Below, in pieces: positions 1 through 4,568 of a DNA stretch of 11,817 nt. The position numbers and the translations under genes are program-made. This DNA comes from Planctomycetota bacterium (GTDB lineage: Bacteria; Planctomycetota; Brocadiia; JAJRTI01): the NCBI GenBank assembly GCA_024278415.1, contig JAJRTI010000029.1, positions 1 through 11,817 of the forward strand, given 5' to 3'. The notes below the pieces were generated by a model. The model saw only the letters and a program-made list of their open reading frames with translations, did no database searches and had not been told where the DNA came from. Numbering within the stretch: position 1 is the stretch's first letter; every line of letters starts with the position of its first letter.

Positions 1-1194
1 CACGATTCGGGTGGGTGTGGGAAGAGCGAGTTTTGCAAAAACTGCCAGGTGCGCCACTCCGCGGAGCTGGCGTTGGAGGGCCGGCGCATCTTCCGGCATC
101 GGGCGGAGATGCGCCTGGCCGTGGGGGGCCAGGCGCACGAGTCGTCGCTGCTCGTGAGCGCGGCGCCGGTGGAGTACAACGGCCAGAAGCTGGCGATCGT
201 GGTGCTCGAGGACATCACCGAACTCACGCGCCTCCGCCGGCGGTTGCACACGGAGCAGGGCTTCGCCGGGATCATCGGCCGCGACCCCAAGATGCTCGAA
301 CTGTTCGACACCATTCGCGAGCTTGCGGAAGTCAACGTGCCGGTGCTGATCCAAGGCGAAAGCGGCACCGGCAAGGAACTCGCCGCCGCCGCGATCCATA
401 GCCATGGCCCGCGGTCGGGGAAGCCGTTCGTGGCGGTGAACTGCGGAGCCCTGCCGGACGAACTGTTCGAGTCCGAGTTGTTCGGCCACGTGAAGGGAGC
501 GTTCACAGGCGCATCGCGCGACCGCCGCGGCCGGTTTGAACTGGCGCACGAAGGCACCATCTTCCTCGACGAGATTGCGGACTTGAGTCCGCCCATGCAG
601 GTGAAGCTGCTGCGTGTCCTCCAGGAGGGCACGTTCGAGCCTGTGGGCAGCGAGAAGACGGTGCGGGTGGACGTGCGCATCGTGAGCGCGACGAACAAGA
701 GCCTGGATCAAGAGGTCGCGGCCGGGACCTTCAGGGAAGACCTGTTCTATCGGCTGAGCATCGTGCCCATCACCATGCCGCCACTGCGCGAGCGGCCCAA
801 CGACATTCCGCTCTTGGCGAAGCACTTCGTGGAACAAACCGCGCAGGAGTGGCAGCGCGAGGAGCCCAAGCTGTCTGCCGACGCGCTCGCCGCGCTCATG
901 GAGTATGGCTGGCCCGGGAACGTGCGTGAGCTTCAGAGCGCGCTGTCGTATGCCATGGTCAAGTGTAAAGCCAAGGTAATCGAGCGCAAGCACCTCCCCG
1001 TCATGGCGGCAAGACCCAAGGCGGGCGAGCCCACACGGGTCAGACGCAGGCGCAAGCTGGACGCGGAGAAGGTCAACGACGCGCTCCAGCGAGTCGGGGG
1101 CAACAAATCAAAAGCAGCCGGACTGCTTGGCGTGTCGCGGGCCACGCTTTACCGCTTCATCGACGAACTTGATGGCGCGGGTTCGAACTCCTGA
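1..1194 (+). CDS. Sigma-54-dependent activator (PAS - AAA+ - Fis HTH), 5' end outside the window
   Basis: Bacterial enhancer-binding protein that would remodel sigma-54 RNA polymerase at a -24/-12 promoter. The reading frame is open from base 1, so the true start lies upstream; 397 residues are visible. Window residues 1-16 give CGKSEFCKNC, a Cys-rich stretch of a PAS domain (C6, C12, C15), and the PAS fold ends near EDITELTRLRRRL. The AAA+ domain follows with Walker A GESGTGKE (119-126), the sigma-54 contact loop GAFTGA (166-171), Walker B TIFLDEIADL (186-195) and the WPGNVREL signature near 304-311. The C-terminal Fis-type helix-turn-helix is about residues 356-388. The stop is TGA at 1192-1194. 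The strong sigma-54 promoter 280 bp downstream, on the same strand, makes the following operon its likely target. Domain calls are certain; the signal sensed is inferred from the neighbours (NO, hydroxylamine or a redox cue). Confidence 0.96.
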   Translation, partial: HDSGGCGKSEFCKNCQVRHSAELALEGRRIFRHRAEMRLAVGGQAHESSLLVSAAPVEYNGQKLAIVVLEDITELTRLRRRLHTEQGFAGIIGRDPKMLELFDTIRELAEVNVPVLIQGESGTGKELAAAAIHSHGPRSGKPFVAVNCGALPDELFESELFGHVKGAFTGASRDRRGRFELAHEGTIFLDEIADLSPPMQVKLLRVLQEGTFEPVGSEKTVRVDVRIVSATNKSLDQEVAAGTFREDLFYRLSIVPITMPPLRERPNDIPLLAKHFVEQTAQEWQREEPKLSADALAALMEYGWPGNVRELQSALSYAMVKCKAKVIERKHLPVMAARPKAGEPTRVRRRRKLDAEKVNDALQRVGGNKSKAAGLLGVSRATLYRFIDELDGAGSNS

Positions 1195-1217
1195 GCGGAT
1201 CACGTAGAAGTGTCGCA

Positions 1218-1242
1218 GTGTCTTATTAGCGCAATGAGACAC
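1218..1242. promoter_or_regulatory. Inverted repeat, candidate upstream activator site (or weak terminator)
   Basis: Arms GTGTCTTATT (1218-1227) and AATGAGACAC (1233-1242) are complementary except for one G-T pair, around the 5-nt centre AGCGC. It lies 24 bp past the activator's stop codon and about 255 bp upstream of the predicted transcription start. It could be a binding site for the activator, since UAS elements often lie 100-300 bp upstream. It could also help terminate the activator transcript, but no T-tract follows. The half-site TGAGACA recurs at 1379 and 1478. Confidence 0.45.
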
Positions 1243-1377
1243 AAGGCCTCAGACGAGGCGGCGGGAATGGCATGGCGCTATGTGGAATAGCATACAAGGC
1301 TTGCGACTCGTATTCTCGGCAGACACAGGCACGTCTAATCATACAAGGGCTGAAGTTGTATCATTTGCGCGGCCTAA

Positions 1378-1393
1378 GTGAGACACTCTGTCT
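1378..1393. promoter_or_regulatory. Second candidate activator site, GTGAGACA-CTC-TGTCT
   Basis: AGACA and TGTCT form a perfect palindrome around CTC at 1381-1393, preceded by GTG so that the left half reads TGAGACA (1379-1385). It shares that half-site with the inverted repeat at 1218-1242 and with the promoter region at 1478-1484. It is centred about 110 bp upstream of the predicted start, a classic UAS distance for a sigma-54 activator. Function is inferred from position and repetition only. Confidence 0.45.
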
Positions 1394-1471
1394 TTCTGTG
1401 AATCTGAGAGTGGCATACCTCAACACGCTGAAATAGAAGAGTTTGTGGCAACTGCTCACTGTGTATCGATG

Positions 1472-1488
1472 TTGGCATGAGACATGCT
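1472..1488 (+). promoter_or_regulatory. Sigma-54 (-24/-12) promoter of the nitrosative-stress operon
   Basis: TTGGCATGAGACATGCT matches the sigma-54 consensus YTGGCACGNNNNTTGCW, with GG at 1474-1475, GC at 1486-1487 and exactly 10 bases between them. Transcription should begin about 12 nt past the GC, near 1498-1500, giving a leader of about 30 nt before ATG 1528. An enhancer-binding protein gene directly upstream strongly supports the call. The TGAGACA half-site shared with the upstream repeats lies inside the promoter. Confidence 0.85.
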
Positions 1489-1527
1489 TATTCGGTAGCA
1501 ACATTCATCGGAAAACGGAGAAACATC

Positions 1528-2226
1528 ATGCCCGTTCGCAACATTGTGATCATTGACGAAGAGAAATGCACCGGCTGTGGCGAGTGCATTACGTCCTGCG
1601 CGGAAGGCGCCCTGGAGATCGTCGATGGCAAGGCCAAGCTGGTAAGCGACGTGTACTGCGACGGGCTTGGCGCGTGTCTGGGCGTGTGCCCAGAGGACGC
1701 GATCACAGTCGAGCCCCGCGAGGCTGCGGCCTTCGACGAGGAAGCCGTGGTGGCGCACCAGGCGAGCCGCAAGGCCCCCGCGCCGCAACCGGGCTTTGTG
1801 TGTCCGGGTTCCGCGGCGAGGACGCTGGCGCCGGCCGGCAGCGCGGCCGAGGGCGCGGGTTCAGAGCTTGCGCAGTGGCCCGTTCAACTGCGGCTTGTGC
1901 CCACCAACGCGCCCTACTTCCAAAACGCGGACCTGCTCCTGGTAGCCGACTGCGTGCCGTTGGCCATGGGCGACTTCCAGGCGCGGCTGCTCAAGGGCCA
2001 CGCGGTCGCGGTGTGCTGTCCCAAGCTCGACGATCCACAGGAGGCGACGGAGAAGCTCGCGGCGATCTTCAAGGACTCCTCGTTGCGCAGCGTCACCGTG
2101 GCTCACATGGAAGTGCCGTGCTGCTTCGGCCTCCAATACATCGTCCAACAGGCGCTCGACGCCAGCGGCGAGGACATCCCGGTGAGCGATGTTACGATTG
2201 GCATCAACGGAACCGTGCAAGAATAG
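1528..2226 (+). CDS. Ferredoxin-like 4Fe-4S protein with C-terminal Cys-rich domain, Hcp-associated type
   Basis: Cytoplasmic iron-sulfur protein of 232 residues, probably an electron carrier for Hcp or another reductase of this cluster. The N-terminus has C14-x2-C17-x2-C20-x3-C24 and a second motif C44DGLGAC50LGVC54. In the second motif the cysteine expected at position 47 is Leu, so the second cluster lacks one usual ligand. The C-terminal part (about 90-200) has further cysteines: C92 (GFVCPG), C142 (ADCVP), C163-C164 (VCCPKLDD) and C198-C199 (EVPCCFG). I recognise this two-part architecture as a family often found beside hcp and cupin genes in anaerobes, although it has no fixed name. The start is set at ATG 1528 because CGGAG (1516-1520) is 7 nt upstream and the in-frame ATG at 1477 falls inside the promoter. 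The cupin gene follows after 12 bp. Confidence 0.92.
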   Translation: MPVRNIVIIDEEKCTGCGECITSCAEGALEIVDGKAKLVSDVYCDGLGACLGVCPEDAITVEPREAAAFDEEAVVAHQASRKAPAPQPGFVCPGSAARTLAPAGSAAEGAGSELAQWPVQLRLVPTNAPYFQNADLLLVADCVPLAMGDFQARLLKGHAVAVCCPKLDDPQEATEKLAAIFKDSSLRSVTVAHMEVPCCFGLQYIVQQALDASGEDIPVSDVTIGINGTVQE

Positions 2227-2238
2227 GAGCCAGCCATC

Positions 2239-2604
2239 ATGTCAGAATGCAAGCACCAATGTAACTGCGCCGGCGAGGCCGGGCAGTTCCCCGTGGCCGA
2301 CGCGGTGGACCTGGCGTGCGCCGTCCAGTACGCGCCGGGCTCCATTGTCAGCCGGTCGATTGCCGACAACAGCGCCGGCAGCGTCACGTTGTTCGCGTTC
2401 GACGCTGGGCAGAAGCTGTCCGAGCACTCGGCGCCTTACGACGCGCTCGTGCACGTGATCGAGGGCCAAGCGCGGCTCACCATCGGTGGGAAGCCAGTCC
2501 TGGCCGAGCAGGGGCAATTGGTCGTCATGCCAGCCAACGTGCCCCACGCGGTGGACGCGGTCTCCCAGTTCAAGATGCTTCTCACCATGTTGCGCGCGGA
2601 GTGA
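2239..2604 (+). CDS. Small cupin-fold protein
   Basis: Single-domain cupin of 121 residues. The beta-barrel motifs are G58-x5-H63-SAPYDA (motif 1, with H63 and D68) and PANVPHAV with H103 (motif 2), which supply candidate metal ligands. The N-terminus MSECKHQCNC adds cysteines 4, 8 and 10 ahead of the barrel, which is unusual for a minimal cupin and might bind metal or Fe-S. An AGGAG ribosome binding site overlaps the stop of the ferredoxin gene, and the genes are 12 bp apart, so they are surely co-transcribed. Small cupins recur beside hcp and this ferredoxin type in anaerobes, but their reaction is not known to me; no substrate is claimed. Confidence 0.9.
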   Translation: MSECKHQCNCAGEAGQFPVADAVDLACAVQYAPGSIVSRSIADNSAGSVTLFAFDAGQKLSEHSAPYDALVHVIEGQARLTIGGKPVLAEQGQLVVMPANVPHAVDAVSQFKMLLTMLRAE

Positions 2605-2622
2605 GCCTGTGTTAGCATGAGG

Positions 2623-2649
2623 CCTGCCTTGCCGGAGTTGCGAGGCAGG
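2623..2649 (+). promoter_or_regulatory. Hairpin in the cupin - desulforedoxin gap
   Basis: CCTGCCTTGC (2623-2632) pairs with GCGAGGCAGG (2640-2649) around a 7-nt loop, with one G-U pair. It lies in the 80-bp gap between cupin and desulforedoxin genes and has no T-tract, so it is more likely an mRNA processing or stabilising hairpin, or a leaky attenuator, than a full terminator. Confidence 0.5.
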
Positions 2650-2684
2650 GATTCAGCTACAGGCCCGAACAGCGGAGAGTGACT

Positions 2685-2903
2685 ATGCCCGAAGCTTCTG
2701 GTGTGACCCCCGGCGACTGGGACTTGGACCAGTGGGAGAAGGCGCTCACCATTCACGTGGGCACGACCTATGTGTGCCGGCGCTGCGAGAACCTAGTCAT
2801 GGTCACCAAGGGCGGCATAGGCGTGATGGAACTCGTGTGCTGCGGCAAGCCGATGGAGAAGGTCGCCGCGCCCGATAAGCCCAAGGGGGAGGAGCAGTCA
2901 TGA
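2685..2903 (+). CDS. Desulforedoxin-like (rubredoxin-type Fe-Cys4) protein
   Basis: Protein of 72 residues whose C-terminal half is a desulforedoxin domain: Y29VC31RRC34-ENLVMV, then ELVC52C53GKPM. The CxxC plus adjacent CC arrangement is the Fe(Cys)4 site of desulforedoxin and of the N-terminal domain of desulfoferrodoxin. The superoxide-reducing domain of desulfoferrodoxin (with its His ligands) is absent, so a role as a small electron carrier or dimeric Fe protein is more likely than superoxide reduction. A short acidic N-terminal extension (1-24) precedes the domain. ATG 2685 is chosen because GGAG at 2674-2677 lies 7 nt upstream, while an in-frame GTG at 2679 would leave no spacing. The stop overlaps the start of the next gene (ATGA), so the two are translationally coupled. 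Confidence 0.9.
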   Translation: MPEASGVTPGDWDLDQWEKALTIHVGTTYVCRRCENLVMVTKGGIGVMELVCCGKPMEKVAAPDKPKGEEQS

Positions 2904-3148
2904 TTGGCTCTCGCCCGCGTGGACAAGTGTATCGTTGCGAGGTGTGCGGCGCCGAGGTCGCGCTGCTGGCCGTGCTGGCAGGTGTGTTTCGGCCGCGCTG
3001 CTGCAACACGGACATGGCGCCCGTAGATCGCAGGCTGGTGTTCTACGCATGCCCAATCTGTGGCTCCGAAGTGGCCGTCGTCCAAGAGAGCAACGGCCTC
3101 TTCAGGCCGCGTTGCTGCAATACAGACATGCTGCGCCAAGCCGCGTAG
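2900..3148 (+). CDS. Tandem two-domain desulforedoxin-like protein
   Basis: Protein of 82 residues made almost entirely of two consecutive desulforedoxin units. Unit 1 is Y11RC13EVC16 ... FRPRC34C35NTDM; unit 2 is Y49AC51PIC54 ... FRPRC72C73NTDM. The 10-residue block FRPRCCNTDM is identical in both while the codons differ, so this is an internal duplication that is not recent. Native desulforedoxin is a homodimer with one Fe(Cys)4 per subunit, so this protein may be a covalent version of such a dimer with two Fe sites. GGGGGAGGAG lies just upstream, and the gene overlaps the preceding one by 4 bp. A redox role serving Hcp or nitrosative-stress repair is inferred from context. Confidence 0.88.
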   Translation: MIGSRPRGQVYRCEVCGAEVALLAVLAGVFRPRCCNTDMAPVDRRLVFYACPICGSEVAVVQESNGLFRPRCCNTDMLRQAA

Positions 3149-3185
3149 CCGGTTGGCCGCCATGCTCGCGTCGCACGTGCCCTGC

Positions 3186-3217
3186 GGAGACATTGTCTCC
3201 ATTGGCCGTGCACGGCC
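3186..3217. promoter_or_regulatory. Two adjacent perfect palindromes upstream of the ygbA-like gene
   Basis: GGAGACA-T-TGTCTCC (3186-3200) and GGCCGTGCACGGCC (3204-3217) lie 3 bp apart in the 104-bp gap before the ygbA-like gene. The first contains the GAGACA/TGTCTC half-sites seen near the sigma-54 promoter. They could be an operator pair or two small RNA hairpins. Their presence argues against translation starting as early as TTG 3202 or GTG 3208. Confidence 0.45.
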
Positions 3218-3252
3218 CGGCGTGTCGGCCGCCTGATCCTGGCCCCAAGCCC

Positions 3253-3567
3253 GTGCCACTCGCCAAGACCAAGCCGAAAAACCAGCGCGACATCGAAGTG
3301 CTCGAACGCTTCGTCCAGGTCTACTGCCGCGCCCACCATGCTCCGAGCGGCGACGATGGCCTGTGCGACGAGTGCCGCGAGTTGGTCGGCTACGGCAAGC
3401 GACGCCTGGAGCGCTGCCCGCACGACCCCAAGCCCAAGTGCAAGCATTGCACGACCCACTGTTACGCACCGAAATACCGCGAGCGTGTGAAGCAGATCAT
3501 GCGCTACAGCGGCATGCACTTTGTCAAGCGTGGGCGCGTGGACTGGCTGATCAAGTATTTTATGTGA
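3253..3567 (+). CDS. ygbA: YgbA-family protein (nitrous oxide-stimulated promoter family)
   Basis: About 104 residues. The family signature is clear: an N-terminal RDIEVLERFVQVYCRAHH helix, then LCDECRELVGYGKRRLERCPHDPKPKCKHCTTHCY and the closing KYRERVKQIMRYSG. The conserved cysteines (CxxC, C, CxxCxxxC) suggest a metal or Fe-S site. In E. coli ygbA is controlled by the NO sensor NsrR and is tied to recovery from nitrosative stress; the biochemical activity is not settled. The start is uncertain. No ATG is in frame, and I chose GTG 3253 because it begins next to the conserved region and past the palindromes at 3186-3217, but it has no clear Shine-Dalgarno sequence. TTG 3202 and GTG 3208 are alternatives. 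The ric gene begins 25 bp downstream. Confidence 0.86.
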   Translation: MPLAKTKPKNQRDIEVLERFVQVYCRAHHAPSGDDGLCDECRELVGYGKRRLERCPHDPKPKCKHCTTHCYAPKYRERVKQIMRYSGMHFVKRGRVDWLIKYFM

Positions 3568-3592
3568 AGAACAGAGACAGACGAGACGAACC

Positions 3593-4330
3593 ATGACCAC
3601 CGCCATAAGCCCCGCCACCACCGTCCGAGAGATCGTCGGCCAATACCCCCGAACACGGCCGGTGTTCGAACAAGCCGGCATCGACTACTGCTGCGGCGGA
3701 GGTTGCTCGCTGGAGCATGCCGCGTCCGAGCAGGGCCTTGCCCTGGACGGCCTGCTGGCCGATCTGACGACGGCTATCGAGTCGCTGCACGACGAGACGA
3801 AGCTCGGCAAGGACTGGGCCGCGGCCACCGAGACTGAGCTGCTGGACCACATCCTGGACACGCACCACACGTTTATGAAGGCTCAACTTCCCCGCCTGGC
3901 GGGCTTGTTCGACAAGGTGCAAAGTGCGCACGGAGCAAAGCATGGCGACGTGCTTGCATCGGTGCGGAGTGTGTTCGACGGCTTCAAGGCTGAGATCGAC
4001 GAGCATCTTATGAAGGAAGAGCAGATCCTGTTCCCCTTCATTCGAGAACTGGCCGCATATGAGCCGGGGCGGGGCGACAAGCCGGTATCCCACTGCGGCA
4101 CAGTGCAGAACCCAATTCGCCAGATGTACGCCGAGCACGACAACGCCGCACAGGCGTTGGAGAAGATGCAAGAGCTGACCGCCGACTACACGCTGCCAGC
4201 AGACGCGTGCCCCACCTTCGCCGCCCTGTATGATGGACTCCAAGCCATCGAAGCAGACCTGCATGAGCACATTCACCTAGAGAATAACATTCTCTTTCCC
4301 AGAGCCATTGCACTCGAAGAAGCGATTTGA
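3593..4330 (+). CDS. ric: Ric/YtfE/ScdA-type di-iron protein for Fe-S cluster repair
   Basis: Protein of 245 residues of the RIC family (YtfE in E. coli, ScdA in S. aureus), which repairs iron-sulfur clusters damaged by NO or peroxide and may supply iron. The N-terminal ScdA domain carries the signature D31YCCGGGC (C33, C34, C38). The remainder is a hemerythrin-like four-helix bundle with the expected ligands: H86 (LDHILDTHH), H138 and E142 (DEHLMKEEQILFPF), H182 (YAEHDNA) and H224/H228 with the nearby ENNILFPRA. Length agrees with the family (about 220-250). It is 25 bp from the ygbA-like gene. The ribosome binding site is weak (AGACGAAC), so translation may depend on coupling. It fits the NO-stress function of the cluster exactly. 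Confidence 0.95.
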   Translation: MTTAISPATTVREIVGQYPRTRPVFEQAGIDYCCGGGCSLEHAASEQGLALDGLLADLTTAIESLHDETKLGKDWAAATETELLDHILDTHHTFMKAQLPRLAGLFDKVQSAHGAKHGDVLASVRSVFDGFKAEIDEHLMKEEQILFPFIRELAAYEPGRGDKPVSHCGTVQNPIRQMYAEHDNAAQALEKMQELTADYTLPADACPTFAALYDGLQAIEADLHEHIHLENNILFPRAIALEEAI

Positions 4331-4568
4331 AGCATTCTGGGATGCGGCGTGAGGATCGGCGGAAGGAGCAGCCAACCACGATTACACAACTCAAGATCGG
4401 AGAAGCCACCAAACGTGAAGCGTGAAATGCGATACACCACGCCTCGCCCCCAGAAACGAGGAGGCTCTACTCCTCACCATGGGCCACGGATGGCGGATCG
4501 CGATCCAAGTCAATCTACCACCTACCCTGTTACTGTTGTCTGACACCATTCCATCGGAGGACATTGCT
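4331..4568 (+). promoter_or_regulatory. 238-bp hcp leader with two palindromes
   Basis: No gene is seen here; an open frame reaches back to 4422 but has no ribosome binding site and no family-like residues. GAGGAG-GCTCTA-CTCCTC (4458-4475) can form a small hairpin, and GGATCGCGATCC (4495-4506) is a perfect 12-bp palindrome and candidate operator 62 bp before ATG. No convincing sigma-70 or sigma-54 promoter could be identified. The length of this leader within an otherwise tight cluster suggests separate or additional control of hcp. Confidence 0.45.

Larger units (their letters stand above)
1195..1527. other. 333-bp regulatory spacer between activator gene and operon
   Basis: No convincing gene is present here. 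The spacer is visibly AT-richer than its flanks and dense in inverted repeats: GTGTCTTATT/AATGAGACAC (1218-1242), ATACAA/TTGTAT (1341-1361) and AGACA-CTC-TGTCT (1381-1393). The decamer CATACAAGGC/CATACAAGGGC occurs at 1291-1300 and 1340-1350. The spacer ends in a sigma-54 promoter and a ribosome binding site. This layout is what is expected of an upstream activating region for the enhancer-binding protein encoded just before it. Confidence 0.75.

Noticed and set aside
1477..1527. Earlier ATG for the ferredoxin gene at 1477
   Set aside because: It lies inside the -24/-12 promoter and before the predicted transcription start; the 17 extra residues have no ferredoxin-family character, and a good ribosome binding site serves ATG 1528.
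2644..2657. GG-N10-GC spacing resembling a second sigma-54 promoter before the desulforedoxin gene
   Set aside because: Only GGCA and GC agree; the flanking T residues of both elements are missing, and the site overlaps the hairpin at 2623-2649.
3162..3236. 24-codon open frame starting with ATG 3162 between the doubled desulforedoxin and ygbA-like genes
   Set aside because: It has no ribosome binding site, runs through both palindromes and has no recognisable sequence.
4482..4495. GG-N10-GC spacing in the hcp leader as sigma-54 promoter
   Set aside because: The invariant dinucleotides fit, but CA after GG and TT before GC are absent; a chance match in GC-rich DNA is likely.
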